Assembly: GCF_932294415.1 (NCBI RefSeq)
Contig: NC_065544.1
Span: forward strand, 28,349,210 to 28,413,209
DNA from: Quercus robur
Taxonomy: Eukaryota; Streptophyta; Magnoliopsida; Fagales; Fagaceae
Direction: 5' to 3'
Length of the DNA: 64,000 nt
The notes beneath the pieces were generated by a model. It was given only the letters and a program-made list of their open reading frames with translations. It was not told the origin of the DNA and did no database searches. How positions within the stretch are numbered: the stretch's first letter is position 1; each line of letters opens with the position of its first letter. The translations under genes and the position numbers were made by a program. Of the stretch, positions 22,991-33,092 are shown piece after piece.

Positions 22991-24243
22991 CTGCTCCTTT
23001 CCTTTGTATATCCTAACAGAAAAGGTAATAAAGGTCAACAAATCAACTCCATCTCTAAATAAATGATGAAGGCTTTTTCATGAAGAAAAGGCACCATTCC
23101 TCTTCAACTCCTTCTAGGAGACACTTATCTACAGATTTTTGAAGCAGAGGAGGTACAACATGGTATCACTACCCTTTGGACAAGAAAACAAGGCAACATG
23201 GTCACAAATCACTCATTCATCCACCCTGTGCAGGAAGTCATACCAAGCCAATACATTGGAGATTTCTCCAATCGTCTGATGTGAAACCATTTCAAACTGA
23301 CAAATGCTACGTGCCGAAGTGTAACAGATGCCTCATTCCCCTGCAATAATTAGGGAATTCTCTATTTAATAACGCAAGCATCAGACACTCGTAAACACAA
23401 CACTTCCACCCACGAATCTCTACAACCAATTTCAATCTAAGTACATTAGAAAACCCCATTTCTAATATGAGACTTTAATGTAATCCATCATTAGAAGTTT
23501 TCACTTACAACACAAACTGCGTTCTACAATACCAATTACAGTTTGGTCAGGATTAATCTCACTTAACTATTGACATGGCCAAATGGTTCTTCTACAAACT
23601 CCCCCACAAGGATGGCATTAGATGTTAAGAAATTCTAGTCCTCAACATCCTTAATCCATATTGGGGCCCAATACCAAACTTTGGATCCATAGTGTCAAAT
23701 CTCTCAAGGAATCATCTCTCAAAATCAAAGACACCAATCTGTTCAGATCCATAAAAGTTTGGGACAAGGGCTTAGTTGTTGTTTCACAAGCAAAAATAGA
23801 GTTAGCTACAAAATAGGAGTTGTTTTACAAAACCCCATTTTTATTTTATAAAACCCTTTTTACAAGAATCTCATCAAACCAATGAACAAATTAAGCACAT
23901 AATATATATATATATATATATTTATATATTTATATATTAAATGGTTATTCACGTAAATATGTATATGTAGAAAATACCCAGTTGCTCTGTCAACCAAGAA
24001 ACCATTCTTACAAGAATTCTAACAAAAACCAATGAACAAATTAAGCATATTATAATTAGAACTATACAAATTTAATATGAGAACAAAAACCCAACTTAAA
24101 GGTAAAAACAGAGAATTAGGTTCAAGTTAAAGTGGACTCACTGTTAGCAAGGGACAAATTGAGCAATAGGAGAGGCAAACCAGCGAGGGCCTTGGAATGG
24201 ATGTTCTCATTTGATAACGCAACCCGGCACCTAGTGTTCAGAG
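22991..24243. other. Spacer left of the Ty3/gypsy element
   Basis: Balanced-composition sequence without a sustained ORF; possibly introns or flanks of the fragment at 22.8-23.0 kb. A (TA)n run lies at about 23902-23922. Two similar segments carry AACCAATGAACAAATTAAGC (about 23876 and 24030). Confidence 0.4.
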
Positions 24244-24485
24244 TGATGCAGGAGCATTTTCTAAGCTATTTTAAAATGTTTTGATTGAGTCATGCTAGCA
24301 GCCTTAGCTGTTGAGAATAGTTAGTTACAGCTATCTTTGTGTCCAAACAAGAGCCTTAAGGCAGTTAGCTTAAATGGCAGTCTTTCTTATCTGAATTAGT
24401 TAGTCTTGTTAATGAATTAGTTACTTGTATTAGATGTAACCAGTGTTAGTTTGACACTTGGCAAGAAACTAATGGTTATTAGTTG

Positions 24486-24705
24486 TAAGACAGATTGTAT
24501 AAGTACTGATGCAGCACGCGTGTAGAAGCAGAATCTATAACACAATTGCTATAACTCTTCCACAAAACCTAAATTCTACAAGAACACTAGGCTAGTAAGA
24601 CAGATTGTATAAGTACTGATGCAGCACGCGTGTAGAAGCAGAATCTATAACACAATTGCTATAACTCTTCCACAAAACCTAAATTCTACAAGAACACTAG
24701 GCTAG
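24486..24705 (+). repeat. Exact 110-bp tandem duplication across an LTR junction
   Basis: 24486-24595 and 24596-24705 are identical by eye. Each copy contains the last 21 bases of host LTR (including the AGTAC target) plus the first ~89 bases of the nested LTR, so the duplication arose after the solo LTR inserted. Confidence 0.9.
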
Positions 24706-25016
24706 TAGGCAATATAATAGAGAAAACATCTCTAGCAAACTTTTTATTAATAAACGCATAACAATAAACCACCACCCTATAAAGTGTATATATAGGAATA
24801 GAAGTTATCCTACTCCTTTTAGGAAAAGAATTAATAAACCTATTTCTACTTGATAAAGGAAAAACAATTTAACTAGGAAAAGAAAAACAATTAAAATCCC
24901 AATTCAACTAGGAAAAAGGATTTTAATTCAACATGATAGAGTAAATAAATCCTAATTCAAATAGGAAAAGGAAAACAATAAAAAACTCTTTGCTCTTCAT
25001 AACATGATTTGCATCA
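24507..25016 (+). mobile_element. Solo LTR nested in the gypsy 5' LTR
   Basis: The inserted segment begins TGATGCAGCACGCGTG and ends GATTTGCATCA. It is flanked by AGTAC at 24502-24506 and again at 25017-25021, a perfect 5-bp target duplication. Removing it restores a continuous LTR. A TATA-like site (CCTATAAAGTG) is near 24776. No internal domain remains, as expected after recombination between two LTRs. Confidence 0.8.
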
Positions 25017-25208
25017 AGTACTCTTGTACTTTCATTTTTGTAATCAATTTTTGAGAATTAGTAATTTTACGCCTTTGTGTGCTTTTCATTTCATTGGAAC
25101 TTAGTGTTCTTGCAGAGGTGCCTAACCACCTACTAAATGTTCTAAGCAACTTTCATTGCTTAACAAACCCAAAACAGTTTTAGCCTACACACATTCCCTA
25201 CATCAGTT

Positions 25209-25220
25209 TGGTATCAGAGC
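25209..25220 (+). promoter_or_regulatory. Primer-binding site (tRNA-Met) of the gypsy element
   Basis: TGGTATCAGAGC, complementary to the 3' end of plant initiator tRNA-Met, starts three bases after the 5' LTR. Confidence 0.9.
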
Positions 25221-25378
25221 TTGAGATCCTTAGGATTCAAGTTCCTTTGCATTTTTTTTCTTCATCCCAGATCCATGAACCCATCAAGATTCAATCTTGA
25301 TTTTTAATTCTGATCCTAAACACCTTCCTTTAGTTAACCACAGCCTTCAATTGCATTAGTTTGCAACAGCAATAAGTC

Positions 25379-25722
25379 ATGGTAAGTGAGAAGGGAAGAA
25401 AGGTTAAGGGAAAGGAGTCTACTGTTTCTGCAGTAGATGGGGAAGACACTGCAGCCAATGAAAAGGAGATCAAGGGGGTCAACTTGATTTTGCAGCTGAG
25501 GTAGCATTGTTGAGGAGGCAATTAAATGCCTTGATTGAGCATTTGGGAAGAGATAGGGTGTTTCCACAGCAGCAAGCTGGTCATAACGTTGCTGAGAATG
25601 ATGCTTCAGAGGATGGGGAGAATGAGGAGCCATTTGTCCCAATTCAAAGACAAAGGCAGCAAAATAGGAATCGAGATAGGCAAGGCCATATTCCTGTGAT
25701 GGTCCAGCCAAGAGATCCTAAA
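25379..25722 (+). pseudogene. gag: gag of the Ty3/gypsy element, N-terminal part
   Basis: An ATG at 25379 opens a Lys/Glu-rich reading frame that stops at about 25505. The adjacent frame carries on (LNALIEHLG, then RQRQQNRNRDRQG), showing a frameshift. Gag would form the virus-like particle in the cytoplasm. The frame is interrupted at 25723 by the nested two-LTR element and resumes after 27378 at IEQKWEDNLKIEFP. Basic and Gln-rich composition is usual for plant gypsy gag N-terminal regions. Nonfunctional. Confidence 0.65.
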
Positions 25723-26112
25723 TGTTAAGAATATGAAATAATTGTTGTAATCCCCATAGTTAGGTAGTTAGCTAGTTAGTTGAGATAAAGATGAGTTAAG
25801 ATTTGAGCACATGTAGCTCATTTAACACATGGCTTAATTCATAAAACACATGTTGAATTTACTAGCCAGTTATCTTGAGTCATGTGAGCCAATGACATTA
25901 GAGCTAATTTCCTATATTTGATTGTAATTCAACATTAGATATCAATTGAAGAATAAACCAACTTCTTAGTACATTAGTGCATCTCTCTCTCTTAATCTCT
26001 CTCTTTCTCTATGGAGGGTGACTACGTCGAATTAAGTCAATTTCCCTACAATTCCCATCAATTTCCTTATAATTCCTATCCATCCCCATTAGGAACCACC
26101 AGATTCCTAACA
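25723..26112 (+). repeat. 5' LTR of the nested small retrotransposon
   Basis: Starts TGTTAAG and ends CTAACA. It shares with 26974-27378 the words AATATGAAATAATTGTTGTA, ACACATGTAGCTCATTTAAC and TAGGAACCACCAGATTCC. A CT microsatellite (about 25983) lies in the leader part. Confidence 0.85.
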
Positions 26113-26992
26113 TTTGGTATCAAGGCTGTCAATCTTGAGAAGGGTGAATATGATTGGCAAGAAATCTTGAAAATGGTGAATGAAGTTTCAGAGAAGGTTA
26201 AGGGCTTGACAGAATCTCACAAGGCTGTTTCAAAGAAAGTCAAGGCCTTGGCTGAATCTAACAAGGCCATGAATGAAGAGCTCTCAAGATTGCAAGAGGT
26301 TTTTGAGAATATGACAGAAGAGGAGCTACAATCTCTTGATTCGACTGACCAAGAATCCACAATACATGAACCTATTGCTGTTGGTGTGGAGCAAGAACAC
26401 ACTATTGACCAAGAATTCACAATACATGAACTTGTTGCTATTGGTGTGGAGCAAGAACACATTGTTGGTGTGAATACAAGTGATCAAATGGTGTTTGACA
26501 TTGGCCAAACTCATGCTTCAACAAATGGGGCTGCTCATGTAATCAAGAATGTAGGCATGGACTTAATAGTCATGTATATTGGTGGCAGTTCCATTGAATT
26601 TGGTTGGTGGCAATACCATTGAATTTGGACTTTGCTATGGGGGCCACATCTTGCTCATTAGTGGTTGTCACAAAGCCAAGGAACTAGATGCTTTTTTTCT
26701 TGGTGATAATTGTGGGATAAATGATGGATTCTATAGTCGAGATGATCACAATTTTTATAAGAAATTGAGTTCTATATTGCTGAAGGTTAAGTTCAATACG
26801 ACTGCTTTGCATTATGCTCCTATGTCATGGGCTATGATTAATTGCTTTGGAGTTATTCATGTAATCAACGGTCAAGATGCTTTGGCGTATTGGGTTAGTG
26901 ACCGGTTTCCCCTAATGAAGGTGTTATTTCACAACAATACATTGTGGGCAAGGTGTTTTCAAGGAGAGGGAAATGATAGGAATATGAAATAA
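26011..26992 (+). pseudogene. Unidentified coding region of the small retrotransposon
   Basis: The reading frame starts in the 5' LTR (ATG 26011) and runs to 26622. A second frame (26579-26992) continues after a point where ATTGAATTTGGTTGGTGGCA-like words are duplicated, suggesting one ORF broken by a small duplication. The first part has a heptad-like coiled-coil stretch (VNEVSEKVKGLTESHKAV, then KVKALAESNKAMNEELSRL). Next come two copies of a 22-23-residue repeat built on QE-TIHE-hydrophobic-A-GVEQEH. The second frame has CYGGHILLISGCHKAKELD and ALAYWVSDRFPLM. No retroviral domain is recognisable. It may be a transduced host gene or an element-specific protein; I cannot tell which. Confidence 0.4.
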
Positions 26993-27378
26993 TTGTTGTA
27001 ATCCCTTTCGTTAGGTAGTTAGCTAGTTGGTTGAAATTAGATGAGTTAGCTAGGATTTCAACACATGTAGCTCATTTAACAGATGGCTTAATTCATAAAG
27101 CACATGTTGAATTAACTACCCAATTATCTTAAGCCATGTGGGCTAATGACATTAAAGCTAATTTCCTATAAATACATAATTGTAATTCAACATTATATAT
27201 CAATTGAAGAATAAACCAAAGTCTTAGTGCATTAGTGTGTGTCTCTCTCTCTCTCTCTTAATCTCTCTCTTTCTCTACGAAGGGTGACTACCTCGAATTA
27301 AGTCAATTTCCCTACAATTCCCATCAATCCCCCTATAATTCCTATCCATCCCCATTAGGAACCACCAGATTCCTAACA
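26974..27378 (+). repeat. 3' LTR of the nested small retrotransposon
   Basis: Starts TGATAGG right after a purine tract and ends CTAACA. It contains a promoter-like CCTATAAATACAT (about 27167) and a CT microsatellite. The gypsy gag frame resumes at the next bases. Confidence 0.85.
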
Positions 27379-28990
27379 TTGAACAGAAATGGGAAGACAA
27401 TCTCAAAATTGAGTTTCCATAATTCAATAGCAGCTTAATAGCGGAAGATTTTGTTGACTGGCTTAATCAAGTGGAAAGGATCTTAGAATACCATGAGATT
27501 TCTAACCACAAGAGGGTAAAGTTAGTGGCAATTAAGTTGAAAGGAAGAGCTTGCAATTCCAGATGTAGAGAGTAAGGATGGGAAAGAGAAAGATTCAAGA
27601 ATGGCCCAAGATGGAAAAAGCCTTGGAGAAGCAGTTTCTACCTTTCAACCAAGGTTGTCAAAATCGAGATCCTATGTAAGATCGTTGAAGGTAGGTGAGA
27701 TCGTAGATCGTAGGATCGGATCGTGAATCGTAATATCCTACATATTTTCAGATTTAAAACAAAAAACACATTGATAATGACTTTGTATGTTGAATAATTA
27801 CGTAAATTATAAATTCATCCATAAAAAAGCTTAGATTTGTATCATATGATGTAATTTGCATGTCATACATCACTAAGTATATACTAACGAAACAAATATA
27901 TTTAAGTTTTGACTTAATGTATCTAAAAAGTTCAATAAATATTTAATTAGCAACCAAATACCAAAATATTTATCAAAACATAAGGAAAATATTTTTAAGT
28001 TCTAAGTTCCAAATTTGAAATCCAAAATAAGTTAGCAAATGGAAACTAGCTAACTACAATATGAAATCCAAAAGTAAGATGAATATTAAGATAAAGTGAA
28101 TATTTAATTATTCCCATTCTAAGGTTCTTATAACCACCGTCCTAAATTCCTAATCATCATCATTCATTTCATCATCTATGTAGACATTATATATTTGTAT
28201 ATTAGAGTTGTAAAAGATATCAAAATACAATTTCACACTCAATTATTCAAGTTATACCACTCAACAACAATTAAAGAGTATACACAAAAAAATAATCAAT
28301 CTATATACAAATACAAGCATAACTGATAAAATTATATAAAAAAATATATATATATTTTAGTAATATTAGAACACAAATTAGTATATTGATCAAACAAATT
28401 TAACAATATTATAGCTTAAAATGCAGCAAAGCCAAGTCAAATTCTTCATTTAGAAATGATGAAACATTCTTTCATTTTGATTACAAGTGAATTAGAAACT
28501 AGAAAACATTTGTTTAGGTTGACATAATTTTATAAAATAAAAAATAAAAAGTCATACCATCACAATATGAAAAAATAAAAATCCTTAAAGCTTCATCAAA
28601 ACAAAAAATTTATCCAAAAAAAAAAAAAAACAAAAAAATTATGTTTTTGGTAGGATCGGTAGGATCGGTAGAATCCCATACGATCCTATACGATCCTACA
28701 TGATCCTACGTACGATCCTACCATTTTTACGATCCTAGTGCGATTCTAATCGTTTTAGTGAGGTGGGATCGTAAAATCGTGCGATCCTACGATCCAGATC
28801 GCGATTTTGACAACCATGCTTTCAACTACATGCAGTCTTGTTAGTGGCAATTAAGTTGAAAGGAAGAGCTTCAGCATGGTGTAAGCAATTCCAGATGCAG
28901 AGAGTAAGGATGGAAAAGAGAAAGATTCAAGAATGGCCCAAGATGAAAAAAGCCTTGGAGAAGCAGTTTCTACCTTTCAACTACATGCAG
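27379..28990 (+). pseudogene. gag: gypsy gag, middle part, with a duplicated segment split by a MITE
   Basis: After the nested element the frame reads IEQKWEDNLKIEFP, then DFVDWLNQVERILEYHEIS and VKLVAIKLKGRA, the typical plant gypsy gag (retrotransposon gag domain). The piece 27517-27649 (VKLVAIKLKGRA to the CCTTTCAAC target) is repeated at 28841-28984 on the other side of a hAT-type MITE. The first copy lacks about 15 bases present in the second (the ASAWCKQ region). So a local duplication and a MITE insertion both disrupt gag here. Confidence 0.7.
27650..28818. mobile_element. hAT-type MITE in gypsy gag
   Basis: Inverted ends CAAGGTTGTCAAAATCG (27650) and CGATTTTGACAACCATG (ending 28818) match after reverse complementing except at one base. 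The 8-bp target duplication CTTTCAAC flanks it (27642-27649 and 28819-28826), the size for hAT elements. Both subterminal regions are packed with GATCCTA/TAGGATC words, notably 28650-28790. The 1169-bp element has no transposase ORF; its middle is A/T-rich. Confidence 0.85.
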
Positions 28991-29582
28991 TCTCTTTACA
29001 AGAATATGCATAATTTGCGGCAAACAAGTTCCATGGATAATTATAATGAGAAGTTCTACAAACTTTTGTCAAAAATGGATCTACAAGAAACTGAAGAGCA
29101 GCAGATAGCGAGGTATCTTAGTGGATTGAAGCCTTCTATCCAAGATTCTTTTAGTATGTATCCATTGTGTACATTGTTTGAGGCTTACAGTAGGGCAATC
29201 ATGATGGAAAGGCAACTTGCTAGAAAGGCAATGCAACTTCAAAACCTAGGTGGTTCAAGAAACCATGTGCTGCCTGCATCCAAGCCTTTGAAAGGCAATG
29301 GAGTCAACAAAGAAAGAAGTCAGAACTCAAGTGCCAGTGGAGTAGTATTCAAATGCTATGTGTGGTGAGAAGGGGCATAAGGCTAACAAATGTAAGAATT
29401 CTGCAGTACAAACCAGAAATAAAGCCTTAATATTAGAGGAAGATGAAATTTGTGTTGAGAATACAATATTAGAACTGGAAGCAATCCAAGAAGAGGAAGC
29501 AGTTGAGTTAGGTAAAGATACTAAATGGGAAGAAGGTCTCATGCTGGTGACTAGGAAGACCTTTCTAACTCCTAAGTTTTAA
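28838..29582 (+). pseudogene. gag: gypsy gag C-terminal part with zinc knuckle
   Basis: The frame from 28838 reads through the gag core (ALEKQFLPFNYMQSLYKN, SMDNYNEKFYKL, RYLSGLKPSIQDSF) to 29368. There it must shift frame to continue into the zinc knuckle and the acidic linker (LEEDEICVENTI, ending 29582). The knuckle is C-x2-C-x4-H-x4-C (C near 29351, CGEKGHKANKC). Gag packages the element RNA through this knuckle. The frameshift at the knuckle would separate the RNA-binding motif from the gag core. Confidence 0.8.
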
Positions 29583-29589
29583 AGATGAG

Positions 29590-30003
29590 AAAGAAGGGCT
29601 TAGGGGTAACATCTTTTGCACTACATGTTCCATCCAAAACAGGGTGTGTAATTTGATCATTGATGGAGGGTCTTGTGAGAATGTTGTTTCTCAAGAAGTA
29701 GTACACAAGCTGATGTTGAAGACAACTGATCATCCTCAACCTTACAAGCTGTCATGGCTTAAAAAAAAGGGAGTTCTGTGAAGGTTGACAAGCAGTGCTT
29801 GGTGTCTTTCTCAATAAGGAAGCAATTCTTTGATGAAGTCCTATGCAATGTGGTCAAAATAAATGCCCTGCCACCTGTTGTTAGGCAGACCTTGGCAATT
29901 TGATAGAAGAACCATGCATGATGGGAGAAGGAACTCATACAGCCTGATTAAAGATGGGAACCATGCATGATGGGAGAAGGAACTCAATACAGCCTAATCA
30001 AAG
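29590..30003 (+). pseudogene. pro: gypsy aspartic protease region
   Basis: Translation gives CNLIIDGGSCENVVSQEVV, the plant gypsy protease active-site pattern in which D-G-G-S takes the place of D-S/T-G. It is followed by DHPQPYKLSWL and VKVDKQCLVSFSIRKQFF. The enzyme would cut the Gag-Pol polyprotein. An extra A-run at about 29761 shifts the frame, and a segment (GAACCATGCATGATGGGAGA, about 29908 and 29957) is duplicated near the end, so it is dead. Confidence 0.65.
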
Positions 30004-31017
30004 ATGGGAAGAAGTTCATTCTACTGCCACAAAAGAAGAAAGCTAAAGTCCTCTATTCCTAATTCTTCATTCTTGGTCACTAAGTCCTTTATGAATGAAA
30101 GTTTGGAAGTAGGGATTGTGTATATGTTGTTGTCTACTTTAGAGTTGGAGTCTATGAATATACCAGTAGAGACTAGGCAATTAACCTTGGGATTTGAAGA
30201 TGTGTTTCCTACTGAATTGCCTAGTGATTTACCTCCCATGAGAGACATTCTACATTGTATTGATTTGGATAGTGCATCATTACCTAATAGGCCTACTTAT
30301 AGAATGACACCTTTAGAGAAGGCAAAGATTCAAAAACAAGTTGGAGAGTTGTTGGCTAAAGGATACCTTAGGCCTAACACTAGTCCTTGTTCTGTCCCAG
30401 CCCTCCTTACACCCAAAAAGGATGGCTCTTGGAGAATGTGTGTAAATGGAAGGGCTATTAACAAGATAACAATAAAGTATAGGTTTCCAATTCCAAGGTT
30501 AGATGATATGTTGGATTGTTTATCTGGTGCCAAGTTATTTTCTAAAATAGACTTGAGGAGTGGGTATCACCATATTAGAATGAGATCTAGAGATGAATGG
30601 AAGACAGCGTTTAAAACTCCTCATGGCTTGTTTGAATGGTTGGCGATGCCATTTGGGCTAACAAATGCTCCAAGTACTTTCATGAGAGTGATGACCCAAA
30701 TGTTGCAGCCTGTGTTGGGAGTCTGTGCAATGGTTTATTTTAATGACATTTAAGTGTATTCTAAGAGCTTGAATGATCATTTAGAGCATCTTAAAAGAGT
30801 GTTTGAGCTGTTAAGAGAGTATAAATACTATGCAAACACAAAGAAATACACTTTTGCAACAAATCAAGTGGGATTTTTGGGGTATGTCGTTTCTACAGAA
30901 GGTACCAAAATGGATTCTTCTGAAGTGCAGGCCATTCTTGAGTGGCCAATTCCCAAATCAGTCAGTGAAGTACGAAGCTTTCATGGCTTAGCCACTTTCT
31001 ACAAAAGGTTCATCTAG
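30004..31017 (+). pseudogene. pol: gypsy reverse transcriptase
   Basis: The frame from 30004 contains the canonical Ty3 reverse transcriptase: [85 protein letters not shown] and FMRVMTQML. The catalytic YxDD box reads YFNDI, so the first catalytic Asp is replaced by Asn. A stop (30751-30753) follows immediately, before [13 protein letters not shown]. The same frame continues to [14 protein letters not shown] and [13 protein letters not shown] with a stop at 31015. The enzyme copies element RNA to DNA in the particle; this copy cannot. Confidence 0.9.
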
Positions 31018-31840
31018 AATTTCAGTTCAATAGCAGCACCTTTAACTGATTGTTTGAAGTAAAAGAACCTAGTTTGGTCAATTCAAGTCAATGACAGTTT
31101 TGTAGCTCTCAAGAAAGCTCTCACTACGGGTACAGTAGGGCCCATTAATAGTACTGTAGATAAAGGTCAAAGTTAGTTGAACTAGTACAGTAGGGCCCAT
31201 GAATAGTGCCAAAAAGTGCAGTGAGACCCATAAATAGTAGCAAAAATAAGCTGAATAGTAAAATAATTTTCAGTTTTCATTTCAATCCAAACACACTACA
31301 ACACTTGTTGTGCAAGTTCCAAACTTTGAGAAGACTTTTGAGTTGGATATAGATGCTTCAATCCATGGTATTAGGGGAGTTATCAGTTAAGAAACTAAAC
31401 CTACAGCCTTCTTTAGTAAGAAACTCAGTGGTGCTAAATTGAACTATGGTACTTATGATTTAGAGTTCTATGCTTTAGTCCAAAATATCAAGAATTGGAA
31501 TTACTTTTCTTTTTTTAATAAATATCAAGTATTGGAATTACTATCTTACCTATAAAGAATTTATTCTTAATATTGATCATGAGGCACTTAAGCACCTGCA
31601 TAAGCAGCAAAATCTGCATAAAAGGCATGCCAAGTGGGTTGCCTATTTACAGCGATTCAATTTCTGCATAAGGCATAAGGCAGGTGTCTTAAATAAAGTG
31701 GCTGATGGACTAAGTCGAAGACAGGCCTTGCTTTGCCACATGCAAGCTATAGTAACTGGCTTTGATGTGTTCAAGGAACATTGCATGGGTGACAACAAGT
31801 TGCAGCCTGTCTTCGTTGCAATCAAGCAAAGCAACTATGC
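31018..31840 (+). pseudogene. pol: gypsy RNase H region, interrupted
   Basis: After the stop at 31015 the sequence encodes the connection (FSSIAAPLTDCLK) up to a short insert at 31128-31299, then resumes with VPNFEKTFELDIDASIHGIR. The D-I-D-A motif is the start of Ty3-type RNase H. Further matches are KKLSGAKLNYGTYDLEFYAL and IDHEALKHLH, then the tether-like RFNFCIRHKAGVLNKVADGL-type end. A local duplication around 31487-31545 (ATATCAAG-ATTGGAATTAC twice) also breaks the frame. RNase H would remove RNA from the RNA/DNA hybrid. Confidence 0.8.
31128..31299. mobile_element. Short MITE-like insert in the gypsy RNase H
   Basis: A 172-base segment (including one copy of the target) interrupts the RNase H frame between ...AALT and VPNFEKTF. 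CTCACTAC at its left and CACACTAC at its right differ by one base and look like an 8-bp target duplication. It contains two TACAGTAGGGCCCAT words and related TGAATAGT words, and ends CATTTCAATCCAAA. Terminal inverted repeats are not obvious, so it may be truncated at the left. Confidence 0.6.
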
Positions 31841-31849
31841 AGCCTATCC

Positions 31850-32940
31850 TGATTTCTAAAAGAAGGATGGCTTTTTGTTCAAGGGAGTACAACTACGTGT
31901 TCCCAAGTGTTCTTCAAGGGATCAATTGCTGCTGGAGGACCATAATCTAGGCCATTTTAAAAGAGATAAGACATTGACTACAACAGAAATACCATTGAAA
32001 AGGCATGGAAGTAGATGTGTCAAAGCTGGTCCAGAGATGTTTGATTTGTCAGAAATCCAAGGGAGTGACCACCAATGCTGGCCTTTATCTTCCTCTACCT
32101 GTGCTTTCCAAGCCTTGGGAGTTCATTAGCATGGATTTTGTCTTGGGTTTACCTCCAACAGTAAGAAGAGCAGACAGTTTATATGTTGCTGTTGACAGGT
32201 TTAGCAAGATAGCCCATTTCATTCCTAGCAGGAAATCCAATGATGCTTCCTGTGTGGCTGATCTTTTCTTCAGAAATGTCTACAAGCTCCATGGTCTACC
32301 TCACTCTATTGTTTCAGAAAGGGACACCAGTTTTAGGCCATTTTTGAAGGACTTTGTGGAAGAAGGTGGGTACCAGCTAAGATTACAGCACAACAATTCA
32401 TCCCCAAACTGATGGACAGACAGAAGTAGTTAACAAGAGCTTGAGCAATATCCTCAGATGTTTGGTAGGTGACCATCCTAAAGAGTGGGAGGGGATTCTG
32501 CCAATTGCAGAATTTGCTTTTAACATCTCAATTAAAGTCAAAGCTATAGTCCATTCAAGATAGTCTATGGCAGTAATCCTACCAGTGTCACTGATTTGGT
32601 AGCCTTGCCAATACTCCAGAGGGTTCATCGAAAGGCTACGAACATGACAGAAGTGATGCAGCAAGTCCACCAACAAGTCAAGGCCAAGCTAGAAGCAACC
32701 AATGCCCAATACAAAGCTGCAATTGATTTGCACAGGAGACTGTTTGAAGTTGGGGACTTAGTTTGGGTGTTGATTTCTAAAGATAGAAGACCAGAAGGAC
32801 AGTATGCTAAGTTGAGACAAAGGAAGTATGGTCCTTGCAGGGTGTGGAAGAGAATCAATCACAATTCCTATGAGATTGAGCTACCTTCCCACATGTCTAT
32901 CTCTAATATTTTCAATGTTTTGGCTTACTCCTTACTGTGA
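31850..32940 (+). pseudogene. int: gypsy integrase
   Basis: Several shifted frames together show a Ty3 integrase. The zinc-binding end is only partly legible (CLICQKSKG at about 32045). Then come the catalytic core (WEFISMDFVLGLPP, LYVAVDRFSKIAHFIP, then IVSERDTSF with the second Asp, and HPQTDGQTEVVNKSL with the Glu), and the C-terminal GDLVWVLISKDRR with KLRQRKYGPCRVWKRIN. Stops at about 32410 and 32938 and frameshifts at about 32000, 32390 and 32545 break it. A chromodomain is not visible; the C-terminal GP-x-RV-x-KRI pattern points to a chromovirus-like relative, which is an inference. Confidence 0.82.
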
Positions 32941-32977
32941 TCCAATGGAGGCCAAGTGCTTTCTAAGAAGGGCAGCC

Positions 32978-33092
32978 TGATGTAGGAGCATCTTCTAAGC
33001 TGTTTTAAGATGTTTGATTGAGTCAAGCTAGCAGCCTTAGCTGTTGAGAACAGTTAGTTACAGCTATCTTTGTGTCCAAGCAAGGGCCTTAA
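32978..33092 (+). repeat. Truncated 3' LTR of the gypsy element
   Basis: Begins TGATGTAGGAGCATCTTC just after a purine-rich stretch (AAGAAGGGCAGCC). It follows the first ~115 bases of the 5' LTR closely, then ends abruptly at CCTTAA where unrelated sequence begins. Confidence 0.85.

Larger units (their letters stand above)
24244..25205 (+). repeat. 5' LTR of the Ty3/gypsy element
   Basis: The LTR begins TGATGCAGGAGCATTTTC and ends CCCTACATCA. Its first ~115 bases match 32978-33092 at the other end (AGCAGCCTTAGCTGTTGAGA and following). Of the 962 bp, about 620 bp at 24507-25016 plus duplicated DNA belong to a nested solo LTR and its tandem duplication, so the original LTR was only about 340 bp. 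Confidence 0.85.
25723..27378 (+). mobile_element. Small non-autonomous LTR retrotransposon nested in gypsy gag
   Basis: Two LTRs (25723-26112 and 26974-27378, about 390-405 bp, clearly similar by eye) begin TGTTAAGAATATG or TGATAGGAATATG and end CAGATTCCTAACA. A primer-site-like TTTGGTATCAAGGC follows the first LTR, and a purine tract (AAGGAGAGGGAAA, 26961-26973) touches the second. The internal region is only about 860 bp and has no gag, protease, reverse transcriptase or integrase, so it needed a helper. The gypsy gag frame stops at its left edge and resumes at its right edge. A clean 5-bp target duplication is not visible. Confidence 0.82.
24244..33092 (+). mobile_element. Ty3/gypsy LTR retrotransposon, nested and truncated
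   Basis: A 5' LTR (24244-25205) is followed at once by a tRNA-Met primer-binding site, then gag, zinc knuckle, protease, reverse transcriptase, RNase H and integrase in Ty3/gypsy order. A truncated 3' LTR (32978-33092) repeats the first part of the 5' LTR. The element carries at least four later insertions: a solo LTR inside the 5' LTR, a two-LTR element in gag, a hAT-type MITE in gag, and a short insert in the RNase H region. There are many stops and frameshifts. No target duplication can be checked because the 3' LTR is cut. Confidence 0.9.

Noticed and set aside
25201..25225. TGGTATCAGAGC as part of a tRNA-Met gene (also at 45766 and 62647)
   Set aside because: Each lies next to an LTR or in a viral leader and lacks the rest of a tRNA; they are primer-binding sites.
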